A DNA stretch of 35,351 nt from Helicobacter sp. 13S00401-1 (GCF_002272925.1 NZ_MLAR01000015.1:1-35351); one strand, 5' to 3'; positions 1 through 8,449 are shown, counted from the stretch's first letter. Notes: generated by a model not told the origin, from the sequence alone. Program-made: numbers and translations.

Positions 1-1314
1 ATCTCTTAGTTCAATTAATTGAGGATTAGAAGGTAACTTAAGTATTCTCACACTTAAGTTACCTTCTTCTATAGTCTTAGCTACATTTAATGCTTCACTT
101 ACAGCTTCACTGTCTTTGGATAAAGAGGTTTTAGTTTTATCCATAGCTATATTAATAACATTAGATATAACTCCTAGTTCATCTTTAGATCTAGTATCTA
201 GTTTAGGTATGTTTATAGCTTTTTCATGGTTTATAACTGCAAAGGTATCTATTAGAGTAGCTTGTATATTTCTTACTCTTTTTATGAAGGCTTTATCTAT
301 ATAGAAGTAAAAGAAAACTACTATGATGATTATTGCTATGATGGCAGTAATTACTATAGTCCATATTAGGATAGTTACTGGTTTTAGGGCGATAGGCGCT
401 GGCACTGATACGTAAGATCCTAGCTTTATCCCAAAGTTAGGTAGTTCAAAAGAGTGGTTTGCTATAAGAGCATAAGCACCTCTACTATGAAGATAGTTTT
501 CAGTTACAAAGTCTTGACCACTTAGTACTTTAGCTGCATTTTCTTGATGGGCTTTATCATTTGAAAGACTTATAAAAGGCTTGCCATTTGGATGTTGGGC
601 CCTATAGCCAACTATAACCAAACCATCAGGATGTACTAAAAAGCGACCTACTTCTGGCCACTGATCATTACTAGTATCATTGATAATGTTATCAAAGTAG
701 TTAAGATCTATCCTTTGAGATAGTACACCTACTACTTTTCCATTAACATCTAGAGGAAAGGCCATCTGTAGTGAGTAGTAGTTAGTTCCTAGTATGGTTG
801 TGTTTGTAGGGGCACCAAAGATGGGTTTGTTGGTATCAAAGGCTTGTTTCATGGCATGAGATGAGTTTAAGACCTCTTTAGATTCCTCTAGACTTGAAAA
901 GGTTATCTCATTACCACGTTGTAAGCCAGTTATTACGACGTCATTACCTAGTTGGTATCTTGGGTCATCAACCTTGGCATTTTTGATATATAAAGTAGAA
1001 GCAATGCCTAGTCTTGTGGCTTTAAGCATGGTTGATATCTCACGCTTTAAGGTAGCAGCACTTAGCTCAGCTTTATTATCACCTAAGATAAGCTCTATCT
1101 TATTAGTAACTAGTTTGGTGCTTACTCCTACTTGAGAAAGGTTGCTTTCTGCTGTGCGGCCAACGCTTATAGCTGTGTAGCGAAGAGTTGAGTAAACTTG
1201 CTTTTTCAAAGCATCTTTTGCATTTGTTATAACGATGGCAGCAAGTATAGCTATAACAATAATGACCACTATGGCAACTATGCTTCCTACCTTTAGGCTT
1301 ATGGATTTTCTCAT
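1..1314 (-). CDS. Methyl-accepting chemotaxis protein, dCache type (3' part off the left edge)
   Basis: An open reading frame of 438 codons starts at ATG 1314 and is still open at position 1, so only the N-terminal part is visible. The start follows an AAGGA ribosome site about 10 bases upstream. The translation begins MRKSISLKVGS and has a first membrane segment at about residues 9-30. A periplasmic region of about 280 residues follows, with dCache-like character (for example GTNYYSLQMAFPLDVNGKVV). A second membrane segment lies at about 313-339, and then a HAMP-like linker ends in NPQLIELRD at the window edge. This is the layout of a transmembrane chemoreceptor sensing a periplasmic ligand and signalling to CheA/CheW. 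The methylation helices and signalling tip would lie outside the window and are inferred. The ligand cannot be predicted. A sigma28-like promoter and a long TA repeat lie upstream. Confidence 0.9.
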   Translation of the reverse strand, partial: MRKSISLKVGSIVAIVVIIVIAILAAIVITNAKDALKKQVYSTLRYTAISVGRTAESNLSQVGVSTKLVTNKIELILGDNKAELSAATLKREISTMLKATRLGIASTLYIKNAKVDDPRYQLGNDVVITGLQRGNEITFSSLEESKEVLNSSHAMKQAFDTNKPIFGAPTNTTILGTNYYSLQMAFPLDVNGKVVGVLSQRIDLNYFDNIINDTSNDQWPEVGRFLVHPDGLVIVGYRAQHPNGKPFISLSNDKAHQENAAKVLSGQDFVTENYLHSRGAYALIANHSFELPNFGIKLGSYVSVPAPIALKPVTILIWTIVITAIIAIIIIVVFFYFYIDKAFIKRVRNIQATLIDTFAVINHEKAINIPKLDTRSKDELGVISNVINIAMDKTKTSLSKDSEAVSEALNVAKTIEEGNLSVRILKLPSNPQLIELRD

Positions 1315-1391
1315 TTGTATTTTTCTTCCTTTTGTAATAGCTATGAAATACTAAAGTTAGAATCTATCTAGACATGCAAAATATATACAAG

Positions 1392-1419
1392 CTAGCGGCA
1401 ATAATGGGTTAAAACTTTG
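1392..1419 (-). promoter_or_regulatory. Candidate sigma28 (FliA) promoter for the chemoreceptor
   Basis: Read on the minus strand, CAAAGTTT (1419-1412) is followed after 12 bases by GCCGCTAG (1399-1392). The classical flagellar sigma28 consensus is TAAAGTTT, 11 bases, GCCGATAA, so both boxes are close and the spacing is off by one. It would give a leader of about 70 bases before the receptor start at 1314. Chemoreceptors are common sigma28 targets, which supports the call. It rests on one pattern match only. Confidence 0.45.
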
Positions 1420-1438
1420 GTATAAGACTATATGCTAT

Positions 1439-1487
<49 letters not shown>

Positions 1488-1813
1488 CTTTGTGATACAA
1501 AATGGGTAAAAAAGTAATATTTTATTTAAACTATCCCTAATATTGGGGCTCTACTTAATGTTACTATTATATACATTATGAGAATAGATAGTAAGTAAAA
1601 AAGCTTATTTGTCTATTTAATCAAATAAAACTTAACTATAAAAAAAGGCTATGGGGTAAAAGATGGGCTTTTGGTTAGTATCTAGATAGCACTTTAAAGG
1701 CTATATATAGTAAGTGTTAAAAGCATAAAAAGTCTTAGTAATATAAAAGCATTGAAGGGTTATAAAGGGATTAAGCTTAAGAATATAAATTTAAGTTAAG
1801 GAGAAAGTAGGGC

Positions 1814-1835
1814 TTAAGGGCTTTAAAGCCCTTAA
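1814..1835 (-). terminator. Perfect 22-base palindrome, likely htpG terminator
   Basis: TTAAGGGCTTT is followed immediately by its exact reverse complement, 24 bases beyond the htpG stop codon. As RNA it folds into a GC-centred hairpin. The following minus-strand sequence is pyrimidine-rich (CTACTTTCTCC) rather than a clean U run, so termination is likely but not certain. Confidence 0.45.
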
Positions 1836-1858
1836 AGCTTTGAAAGATTCCTAGAAAT

Positions 1859-3721
1859 CTAGTCTTTTAAAAGTAGTTCGTTTATACTTTCTATATAACT
1901 TTTAGCATTTTTTAATGCTTCCCCATCCATGATTTGAGCGTTAGCCACTAGCAAGTTTGCAAGTTTAGATTTTTTAGCTTCATCTTGCAGGCTATTTAGT
2001 TTTTGGATTAATGGGCTATCTATATTTACATCTAGTACTTTTTTAGCAGGTGGTGGAGTTTGCCCCATCTGCATGAAAAGTTGTGCCATAGCAGCAGCTT
2101 GTGAATCTTGACTTAAAGCTAGAGGCTGACTTAGATTTTTAGTTAGCCTAACTTGAGAAAAAGCATCCATATCTTTAAAGACTTTTAAGCTTGGCTCATA
2201 AGTCTTGCTTTCTTCTTCACTGACTTCATTACCAGCAACTTCTTTTAAGGCCTCTTCACTAAAGATATCAAGCAACTTCACATCTTTATAAGTGCCAATT
2301 TGTGGTACTACATACTTATCAACCTCATCATTAAATAAAAGTACATTCACATCTTTGAACTTTTCTAAGATAGGGTTATGTTTCATAGAATCTAAGTTAG
2401 TTCCTATCATATAAAAGATACTTGTTTGTGAAGCTATCATGCCTTCTTTATACTCTTTAAAACTTATAGGCTTTTCACTCTTAGTTGAATTAATACTTAA
2501 AATATCTAAGATTCTTTCTTTGTTTTCATAGTCTTCTAATAAGCCCTCTTTAAACACTACGCCTAATTCTTTATCAAAAGTGGCCTTTTTTTCACCTTCA
2601 AGACTTTCTATCATGCTTAATATTTTCTTAGTAGATGCCGCTTTTATGTTAGCTAGAATCTTATTTTGCTGCAAAATTTCACGGCTTACGTTTAATGGCA
2701 AATCATCACTATCTATAACCCCACCTACAAAACGCAAGTAGCTAGGAAGCAAATCTTTGTCATTATCAGTTATGAAAACTCTTTTTACATAGAGCTTGAT
2801 ATGAGACTTATAGTTGGCGTAACGTAAGTCTGCAGGGGCCTTACTAGGCAAGTAAAAAAGACTTTTATACTCTAAGTTACCTTCAACTTTTGAGTGAGTG
2901 TGTGCTAGCTCTTCGCTTCCAAAAAAGCCTAAGGTTTTAAAAAACTCTGCATACGCTTCATCTGTAACTTCAGATTTATTTTTAGTCCATATAGCTTTAG
3001 CAGTGTTTACTTGCTCGCTCTTTTGAACTATCTTTTTTTCTTGTTTATCTTCAGGTTTTTCTTCTTCGCCTTCTTTAGGAGGCACAACTTCTTCTTCGCT
3101 GTAGTGTAAAAATATAGGAAAAGAGATGTGATTTGAATACTTTTTAATGATATTTTGTAAGCCCCACTTAGAGCTAAACTCTTTACTGTCATCATTTAGA
3201 TACAAAGTTATACTAGTGCCATAGTCATCTACTTTAGATTCTAAAACTTCATATTCACCACTGCCATCACTTATCCAAGTAAAGCCTTTTTCACTTAGAG
3301 CTTTTTTAGTAGTTACTACGACTTTGTTAGCCACCATAAAGCAGGAGTAAAAGCCAACGCCAAACTGCCCTATAAGATTAGAATCTTTTTGCTTATCACC
3401 ACTTAGGTTTTCTAAAAAGCTTTTAGTTCCAGACTTAGCTATAGTACTTAGGTTTTCGTTTAACTCAGCCTCATCCATGCCTATACCGTTATCTTTTATA
3501 GTTAGGGTGTTTTTTGCCTCATCAAAGCTTATGTCTATGCGAGGTCTAAAATCTAGGTTTTTATAAGCGTCATTACTTAAAGTTAGATAGTTTAGTTTGT
3601 CTAGTGCATCACTTGAGTTGCTTATAAGCTCTCGTAAGAAGATTTCTTTGTGAGAGTAAAGTGAGTGGATCATAAGGTTTAAAAGCTGTTTTATCTCGGT
3701 TTTAAAGACTTGTTTTGCCAT
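1859..3721 (-). CDS. htpG: Molecular chaperone HtpG (Hsp90)
   Basis: This is a full-length bacterial Hsp90 of 620 residues, a cytosolic ATP-driven dimeric chaperone. With the start at 3721 the protein begins MAKQVFKTE. That start is chosen because AAAGGA (3735-3730) lies 8 bases upstream of it. An ATG three codons earlier at 3730 would overlap this ribosome site. The GHKL ATP-binding motifs are intact: E31/N35/D38 in ELISNSSDALDK, DNGIGM at 77-82, and GQFGVGFYS at 118-126. A charged linker rich in Glu and Lys lies at about 207-235, followed by the middle domain and a C-terminal dimerisation domain. An extended -10-like TGCTATCAT sits about 35 bases upstream. The gene is preceded by two lipoprotein genes on the same strand but separated by more than 100 bases, so it is probably transcribed alone. 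Confidence 0.98.
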   Translation of the reverse strand: MAKQVFKTEIKQLLNLMIHSLYSHKEIFLRELISNSSDALDKLNYLTLSNDAYKNLDFRPRIDISFDEAKNTLTIKDNGIGMDEAELNENLSTIAKSGTKSFLENLSGDKQKDSNLIGQFGVGFYSCFMVANKVVVTTKKALSEKGFTWISDGSGEYEVLESKVDDYGTSITLYLNDDSKEFSSKWGLQNIIKKYSNHISFPIFLHYSEEEVVPPKEGEEEKPEDKQEKKIVQKSEQVNTAKAIWTKNKSEVTDEAYAEFFKTLGFFGSEELAHTHSKVEGNLEYKSLFYLPSKAPADLRYANYKSHIKLYVKRVFITDNDKDLLPSYLRFVGGVIDSDDLPLNVSREILQQNKILANIKAASTKKILSMIESLEGEKKATFDKELGVVFKEGLLEDYENKERILDILSINSTKSEKPISFKEYKEGMIASQTSIFYMIGTNLDSMKHNPILEKFKDVNVLLFNDEVDKYVVPQIGTYKDVKLLDIFSEEALKEVAGNEVSEEESKTYEPSLKVFKDMDAFSQVRLTKNLSQPLALSQDSQAAAMAQLFMQMGQTPPPAKKVLDVNIDSPLIQKLNSLQDEAKKSKLANLLVANAQIMDGEALKNAKSYIESINELLLKD

Positions 3722-3754
3722 GCTAATCATCCTTTCTTATTAAAAATTTTAGCA

Positions 3755-3763
3755 ATGATAGCA
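3755..3763 (-). promoter_or_regulatory. Candidate extended -10 promoter of htpG
   Basis: The minus strand reads TGCTATCAT, a TGN extended -10 with one mismatch to TATAAT, about 35 bases before the htpG start. Campylobacterales promoters often lack a clear -35 box, and none is visible here. No CIRCE-type inverted repeat is seen. Confidence 0.35.
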
Positions 3764-3802
3764 TAACTTTGATAAATATTTATTAACTTTAGTTACTAAG
3801 AC

Positions 3803-3820
3803 TAAACTTACTTAAGTTTA
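3803..3820 (-). terminator. Weak hairpin after the lipoprotein pair
   Basis: TAAACTT and AAGTTTA form a 7-base stem with a 4-base loop, 24 bases beyond the stop of the downstream lipoprotein gene. It is AT-rich and lacks a strong U run on the minus strand. It could end transcription before the htpG promoter, but the structure is weak. Confidence 0.22.
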
Positions 3821-3843
3821 AAAGGCTAATAAAATCTTAGCTA

Positions 3844-4188
3844 CTACTCATCATTTTGTGTTTTACTAACATCTACTTGCACAGTTAATACATTAGTTTT
3901 TGGGTTAAAAGTGCTTTTATAGTTAGCTGGAGTTAAGCCTTTATCTTTTAGTGTGTCATAAGTTGCTTTAAGCGCGTTAATTTGGCACTTATAAAGGGAG
4001 CCTGGACTGCCTAAAGTGCATTGATACTTAAAACTTAGGGTTTTAGAATCTGCTTGTGAGGTTTTAGATTCTAAGATTTTAGATTCTGGGGTTTTAGATT
4101 CTATAGATATATTAGAAAAGCTTCCTAAAGGCTGACTGCAGGCTACTAGAATAAAGGCAGTTGCTATTGAAAGTATTATGGATTTCAT
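3844..4188 (-). CDS. Small predicted lipoprotein, unknown function
   Basis: A 114-residue protein starts MKSIILSIATAFILVACSQP. The short hydrophobic leader ends in a lipobox (LVAC, Cys at about residue 17), so it should be lipidated after Lgt/LspA processing. After the cysteine comes a low-complexity stretch with repeated ESK/DSK units at about residues 30-50. At DNA level these are three close copies of TTTTAGATTCT plus a related copy. The C-terminal half contains a CTLGSP and YKC cysteine pair and ends in a Val/Asp-rich strand. I do not recognise the family. Its start overlaps the stop of the upstream lipoprotein gene by four bases (ATGA), so the two are translationally coupled and probably work together at the envelope. 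Confidence 0.8.
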   Translation of the reverse strand: MKSIILSIATAFILVACSQPLGSFSNISIESKTPESKILESKTSQADSKTLSFKYQCTLGSPGSLYKCQINALKATYDTLKDKGLTPANYKSTFNPKTNVLTVQVDVSKTQNDE

Positions 4189-4520
4189 TTAGCGCCTCCT
4201 TTGCCTTTTAGCTCTAAGCAAGTTCTAGTATAGATATGACCAAAGTTAAGATTATAGTGCCAGATAGAGACATCTTGAAAGCTTTTTTTAGGACTAGATT
4301 CTAAAAGTGAAGTAAGAGTTAGGGGTTTGTTAGCCTTACTTTTTATAAAAAAAACTTCCTTGTAGCAAACTTCGCTTAAAGTCTTAGTTTGCTTTACATT
4401 AGTATCTTTGCTTGGTGTTAGGCTAGTTATCTTTCCTAGATCATAGACTTTGTTAGTGGAAGCACAGCCTGCTAGTAAAGCTAGTAGAAACAATGTAAAT
4501 GCAAGCACTTTAGTTTTCAT
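4185..4520 (-). CDS. Small predicted lipoprotein, first gene of a coupled pair
   Basis: A 111-residue protein begins with a Lys-containing leader and the lipobox LLAGC (Cys at about residue 19), giving a lipid-anchored protein. The mature part carries two further cysteines, in EVCYKEVFF and RTCLELK, which could form a disulphide. I do not recognise the family. A TAAAGGA ribosome site lies just upstream of ATG 4520 and a TATAAT box lies about 34 bases upstream. It overlaps the next gene by four bases and both are about the same size. The pair may be a duplicated or co-functional lipoprotein unit, but no clear sequence similarity between them is visible by eye. Confidence 0.8.
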   Translation of the reverse strand: MKTKVLAFTLFLLALLAGCASTNKVYDLGKITSLTPSKDTNVKQTKTLSEVCYKEVFFIKSKANKPLTLTSLLESSPKKSFQDVSIWHYNLNFGHIYTRTCLELKGKGGAK

Positions 4521-4553
4521 GTAATATTTCCTTTATCTAAAGACTTAAAACAA

Positions 4554-4559
4554 ATTATA
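4554..4559 (-). promoter_or_regulatory. -10 box for the lipoprotein pair
   Basis: The minus strand reads a perfect TATAAT at 4559-4554, about 34 bases before the lipoprotein start and followed by a TAAAGGA ribosome site. On the plus strand the same bases give TATACA, which could serve the divergent bioA. The 62-base gap must hold promoters for both directions. No -35 is evident. Confidence 0.5.
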
Positions 4560-4582
4560 CATTCATAAAAGGACTTTTTTTA

Positions 4583-5863
4583 ATGGCTAATATTTATGCT
4601 GATATCTGGCATCCTTGTTCACAAGAACAGATGTATATAGATAAGATCTTGCCTATGCTTGAGATTATAAGGGCTAAAGGCATGTATCTTTATGATAAAG
4701 ATTCTAAGGCTTATATGGACTGCATATCTAGCTGGTGGACTAATATCTTTGGGCATTGCAATGACTATATAGCAGAGGCTTTAAGCACACAGGCAAAAAC
4801 GCTAGATCATGTCTTACTAGCTGGTTTTAACCATCCTCAGATTCTAACTTTAAGCAAAAGGCTTTTAGACTTGCTACCTAAAGATTTAGGGCCTATCATG
4901 ACTAAGTGCTTTTATGCTGATAATGGCTCAAGTGCTATAGAAGTAGCCTTAAAACTAAGCTTTCAAAAAGCTAGTCAAAAAGGGCTTAAAAAAACTAAGT
5001 TTTTAAAGCTAAGTGATAGCTATCATGGCGAGACTTTAGGAGCTTTAAGTGTGTGTGATGTTGGGCTTTACTCTAAAGTTTATGAGCCTTTACTTTTAGA
5101 TTCCATAGTTTTAAACACTCCTTCAAAAACTAGAAGCGAAGAAGAGTGCCTTAAAGCTTTAGAATCTATCTTAGAAAAAGAAAGCACTAACCTAGCAGCC
5201 TTTATCTTAGAGCCCTTAATCCAATGTGCTGGTGGCATGAAGATTATAAATGCTAGCTTTATAAAAAAGGTTTGTGAAAAAGTGAGAGCATTTGGCGTAG
5301 ATGTTATCTTTGATGAGATAGCAGTGGGTTTTGGGAGAAGTGGGGAGATGTTTGCTTTAGAAGAAGTAGAGTTTATGCCAGATTTTTTATGTCTTTCAAA
5401 GGGCATAACTGGAGGCTTTTTGCCTTTGTCAGTTGTACTAACTAATGAAGGCGTTTATGAAAGCTTTTTAGGTGATATGAGTAAGGCTTTTTTACACTCT
5501 CATAGCTACACTGGTAGTGCTTTAGCTTGTGCTTGTGCTAATGCAACTTTAGATATTTTTGAGCGTGAAAATGTGATAGAGAAAAACAAGATTCTATCTA
5601 CTAAGATAGCAAGACTTTGGGAGGAGTTAAAAGACTTAAAAAGTGTAAGTAACCTAAGATTTAAAGGCATGGTTTTTGCCCTTGATACCTCTTTAGACAC
5701 TAAAAGTATCTATAAAGAAGCCCTCAAAAAAGGCTTTTTATTTAGACCACTAGGAGGCTGCATGTATCTTATGCCACCTTACATCATCACGCAAGAAGAA
5801 GCAAAAAACGCTATAACTACTTTAAAAGATATAATGTTTAAATTAGAAAAGGAAGGCATTTGA
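4583..5863 (+). CDS. bioA: Adenosylmethionine-8-amino-7-oxononanoate aminotransferase
   Basis: BioA transfers the amino group of S-adenosylmethionine to 8-amino-7-oxononanoate to give 7,8-diaminopelargonate, the penultimate intermediate stage of biotin synthesis. The 426-residue protein has the BioA-typical IWHPCSQ near the N-terminus and SSWWTNIFGHCN, which shapes the substrate pocket. It also has GSSAIEVALK and SYHGETLGALSV for PLP phosphate binding, the FDEIAVGFGRSG motif with Asp244, and the Schiff-base Lys273 in LSKGITGG. The start ATG follows AAAGGA by about 10 bases. The last bases overlap the TTG start of the next gene. No other biotin gene is in the window, so the pathway must be scattered. 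Confidence 0.95.
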   Translation: MANIYADIWHPCSQEQMYIDKILPMLEIIRAKGMYLYDKDSKAYMDCISSWWTNIFGHCNDYIAEALSTQAKTLDHVLLAGFNHPQILTLSKRLLDLLPKDLGPIMTKCFYADNGSSAIEVALKLSFQKASQKGLKKTKFLKLSDSYHGETLGALSVCDVGLYSKVYEPLLLDSIVLNTPSKTRSEEECLKALESILEKESTNLAAFILEPLIQCAGGMKIINASFIKKVCEKVRAFGVDVIFDEIAVGFGRSGEMFALEEVEFMPDFLCLSKGITGGFLPLSVVLTNEGVYESFLGDMSKAFLHSHSYTGSALACACANATLDIFERENVIEKNKILSTKIARLWEELKDLKSVSNLRFKGMVFALDTSLDTKSIYKEALKKGFLFRPLGGCMYLMPPYIITQEEAKNAITTLKDIMFKLEKEGI

Positions 5864-6849
5864 AGTACTTTTACTCATCTTTTGTTATAGCAATCATAGG
5901 GCTAGTTATAGCTTACTTTATAGGCTCTTATGAAGCCCTTTACATCTCAGTTTTACTTAGTATCTTAGAAATCTCACTAAGCTTTGATAACGCCGTAGTT
6001 AACGCTAAGATCTTAGACACTATGGACGCAAAGTGGAGAAAACGTTTCATAATCTATGGGATTCCCATAGCTGTTTTTGGTATGCGATTAGTCTTTCCTA
6101 TAGTTATAGTAGCAATTGTTGCTAAGATGGGACTTTATGAGACAGTACACTTAGCGATATTTGATCCCCACTTATATAAAGAAAATTTAGAGGCTAATAA
6201 AGAAGGAATCTATACTTTTGGTGGGGGCTTTTTACTGATGGTGTTTTTAGAGTTCTTTTTTAGCAAGGAAAGAGAAGTTAGCTGGCTAAAATTTTTAGAA
6301 GATAACATAGTCACAAGATGGCTTAAAAACCTAGAAAATATCACTCTTATAATAGCCCTCCTAGTAGGTGTGATAATCATAGCCCTAAGTCAGTCTCACT
6401 TAATAGCTATAAGCTACTTTTCTTCTATCTTGCTTTATGTAGTCATCTCTTCGTGCATGGGGTCTTTAAGTAAGCAAGGAGTAAGAAGTGGCATCATGGG
6501 CTTTTTATACCTTGAAGTCCTAGATGCTTCTTTTAGTTTTGATGGCGTTATAGGGGCTTTTGCTTTAAGTGAAAATATCTTTATCATCATGATAGGCTTA
6601 GGTATAGGCGCTATGTTTGTAAGAAGCATAACTATATATCTAGTTGAAAAAAAGACTTTGCAGTCTTTTATCTACCTTGAACATGGCGCACACTATGCTA
6701 TCTTAGCTCTAAGTATCATCATGTTTATAAAGCTAACCCACGAAGTAAGTGAGTTAATAACTGGCCTTATAGGCATAGCTTTTATACTAGTTAGTTTCAT
6801 AGGCTCTCTTATGTATAACAAAAAACACCCACAAGTTGAGAGTTTGTAA
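5860..6849 (+). CDS. TerC/DUF475-like integral membrane protein
   Basis: This is a 329-residue protein with about eight hydrophobic segments. Two matching acidic motifs, LSFDNAVVNA (about residue 41) and FSFDGVIGAFALS (about 226), define the TerC/DUF475 family. The family is linked to tellurite resistance and metal (Mn) handling, and the intramembrane aspartates are thought to bind the ion. The start is TTG at 5860, overlapping the bioA stop (TTGA) and preceded by AAAGGAAGG, so translation is coupled to bioA although no functional link is known. A polar loop at about 95-125 separates the halves. Precise substrate is unknown. Confidence 0.85.
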   Translation: MKYFYSSFVIAIIGLVIAYFIGSYEALYISVLLSILEISLSFDNAVVNAKILDTMDAKWRKRFIIYGIPIAVFGMRLVFPIVIVAIVAKMGLYETVHLAIFDPHLYKENLEANKEGIYTFGGGFLLMVFLEFFFSKEREVSWLKFLEDNIVTRWLKNLENITLIIALLVGVIIIALSQSHLIAISYFSSILLYVVISSCMGSLSKQGVRSGIMGFLYLEVLDASFSFDGVIGAFALSENIFIIMIGLGIGAMFVRSITIYLVEKKTLQSFIYLEHGAHYAILALSIIMFIKLTHEVSELITGLIGIAFILVSFIGSLMYNKKHPQVESL

Positions 6850-6866
6850 GTAATAAAGGTGAAGAT

Positions 6867-7517
6867 ATGGAAAAAGATAAAGTTGGCTATGTATACATAC
6901 TAACTAATCCTAGCTTTAAAGAAGACTGGGTAAAGATAGGTAAAAGCGTACGTGAAGTTAATGTACGCTCAAAAGAGTTAGATAACACAGCAGTGCCACT
7001 TCCTTTTGAAGTTTACGCAACCCTAAAAACTTCCAAGTATAACGAAGTAGAAAAGCTAGTCCATCAAAATATAGATAGGTTAAGCGACTTAAGGATACGT
7101 CAAAATAGAGAGTTTTTTAACGTATCTCCACAAGTAGCACTAGATATATTAAAAGACATTGCTAAGATCATAGATGATGCAGAGATATATGAAAACTATC
7201 TTTATGCAAAAAGTGCTAATAACTTAGATGAAGAGGTAGCACAAGAAAGAAAAGGACAAAGAAAGCCTTTTAGGTTTAGCATGGTTGATATTAAGATAGG
7301 AGAAAGCATAGTTTTTAGTCCTACTAATACTGAAGTAAAAGTTGCTACAGATGACAAGATAGAGTATTAAGGTAGGCTTTATAAACTCTCTCCTTTTGTA
7401 AGTATCTTTATGCCAAAAGAAAAGCAAAATACTTCTAGGGCTTATGCTGGAGCAAGGCACTTTACTTATAAAGGGAAAGTATTAGATGAACTCAGAAAGG
7501 AAAAAGAGGGCTTATAG
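6867..7517 (+). pseudogene. GIY-YIG/T5orf172 protein with RAMA-like C-terminus, interrupted by an in-frame TAA
   Basis: The uninterrupted part (6867-7370) encodes 167 residues. It begins with a GIY-YIG-related T5orf172 domain (GYVYILTNPSF, then VKIGKS, then a predicted helix with HQNIDRLSDLRIRQNREFF), a class seen in phage and restriction-associated DNA-binding or nuclease proteins. A segment starting FRFSMVDIKIGESIVF and running to DDKIEY resembles the beginning of a RAMA-type domain, proposed to read modified DNA. Codon 168 is TAA (7368-7370). The same frame then stays open for 48 more codons to TAG at 7515-7517. Those codons give GRLYKLSPF and later HFTYKGKVLDELRKE, which look like the missing end of that domain. 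A single nonsense change in a 216-residue gene is the simplest reading. The 167-residue product may still be made, from ATG 6867 behind AAAGGTGAA. It sits between housekeeping genes as a probable accessory insertion. Confidence 0.65.
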
Positions 7518-7599
7518 CTTATATATTGTCTTTGATACTAAGTTAATATAAAAACTCTTATAAACTCTATAGCTTCCTTATATTATCATCCACCTAAAT

Positions 7600-7616
7600 A
7601 GGTATGCTTTTTGCTT
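7600..7616 (+). promoter_or_regulatory. sigma54 (RpoN) -24/-12 promoter of flgG-flgG2
   Basis: GG at 7601-7602 and GC at 7613-7614 are separated by exactly 10 bases in AGGTATGCTTTTTGCTT. This gives the sigma54 signature GG-N10-GC with the typical TTGCTT downstream half. It lies about 45 bases before the flgG start. In Campylobacterales the rod and hook genes are the RpoN/FlgR class of flagellar genes, so the position fits established biology. Confidence 0.75.
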
Positions 7617-7660
7617 TAAACATTAAGTAATTAAATGCAAAAAAGTAAGGATATGACATC

Positions 7661-8449
7661 ATGATGCGTTCACTTTACACAGCAAGCACAGGTATGCTAG
7701 CCCAACAGCTTCAGATAGATACAACTTCAAACAACATAGCAAACGTTAATACAACTGGTTTTAAAAAGCAAAGGGCTGAGTTTAATGATCTTTTTTATCA
7801 AGTGATGCAGTATGCTGGGACATCTACTAGTGAGACTACACTTAGTCCAACAGGTATAGAAGTAGGTGTTGGTGTAAGACCAGGTGCTATTAATAGAATC
7901 TTTTCTCAAGGCTCACCTAAAGAGACTGATAACAACCTAGACCTTGCCATAACTGGTAATGGCTTTTTCCAAGTTCAACTTCCAGATGGAACCCTTGCTT
8001 ATACAAGAAGTGGTAACTTTAAGCTTGATAATGCCGGTAATATAGTCACAAGTGAAGGCTACTTGCTAGAGCCACAAATCACAGTGCCAGCTGATGCAAA
8101 AAGTGTTAATATAGGAACAGATGGGACAGTAAGCGTAGTTGCTGGTAATAGTGGACAAAGCACTAACTTAGGGCAGATTCAACTAGCTACTTTTGTAAAC
8201 CCAGCAGGCCTTCATGGTCTAGGAGATAATCTTTATATGAACACAACTGCAAGTGGTGATCCTATAGTTGGAGTTGGCGGTACTGATGGAGTAGGGCAGA
8301 TAAGACAAGGCTTTTTAGAGCTTAGTAATGTAAAGCTTGTTTCTGAGATGACAGATTTGATAACTGGGCAGAGGGCTTATGAGGCTAACTCAAAAAGTAT
8401 ACAAACTGCTGATGCCATGCTTCAAACTGTAAATGGTCTAAAACGATAG
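7661..8449 (+). CDS. flgG: Flagellar distal rod protein FlgG
   Basis: FlgG forms the distal rod of the flagellar basal body, which crosses the periplasm and outer membrane. The protein is 262 residues, the usual length. The N-terminus MMRSLYTASTGM and SNNIANVNTTGFKK is the conserved rod/hook D0 helix signature. The C-terminus LVSEMTDLITGQRAYEANSKSIQTADAML is the matching C-terminal coiled-coil segment. The middle contains GNGFFQVQLPDGTLAYTRSGNF. The start is ATG 7661 or the immediately following ATG 7664, and AAGGAT at 7647-7652 serves either. It is driven by the sigma54 promoter at 7600 and is followed after 25 bases by a second rod gene. Confidence 0.97.
   Translation: MMRSLYTASTGMLAQQLQIDTTSNNIANVNTTGFKKQRAEFNDLFYQVMQYAGTSTSETTLSPTGIEVGVGVRPGAINRIFSQGSPKETDNNLDLAITGNGFFQVQLPDGTLAYTRSGNFKLDNAGNIVTSEGYLLEPQITVPADAKSVNIGTDGTVSVVAGNSGQSTNLGQIQLATFVNPAGLHGLGDNLYMNTTASGDPIVGVGGTDGVGQIRQGFLELSNVKLVSEMTDLITGQRAYEANSKSIQTADAMLQTVNGLKR

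Noticed and set aside
116-304. 62-codon plus-strand frame
   Set aside because: It lies antisense inside the chemoreceptor coding region, whose frame gives a coherent HAMP and membrane segment.
4040-4110. Three direct repeats of TTTTAGATTCT as a possible CRISPR-like array
   Set aside because: The units are only 11 bases, lie in a coding frame and have no regular spacers. They are better explained by the abundant 8-mer. No CRISPR array or cas gene was seen anywhere.
5080-5406. 108-codon minus-strand frame inside bioA
   Set aside because: It is the shadow of a well-conserved PLP enzyme with catalytic residues in the plus frame. No ribosome site or promoter is seen.
7368-7370. Programmed stop-codon readthrough in the T5orf172 gene
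   Set aside because: The stop is TAA, the least leaky stop, and no downstream stimulatory structure is seen. A nonsense mutation is simpler.
7224-7460. 78-codon minus-strand frame over the stop of the T5orf172 gene
   Set aside because: Its product has no recognisable features, and the plus-strand frame continues a known domain across this region.
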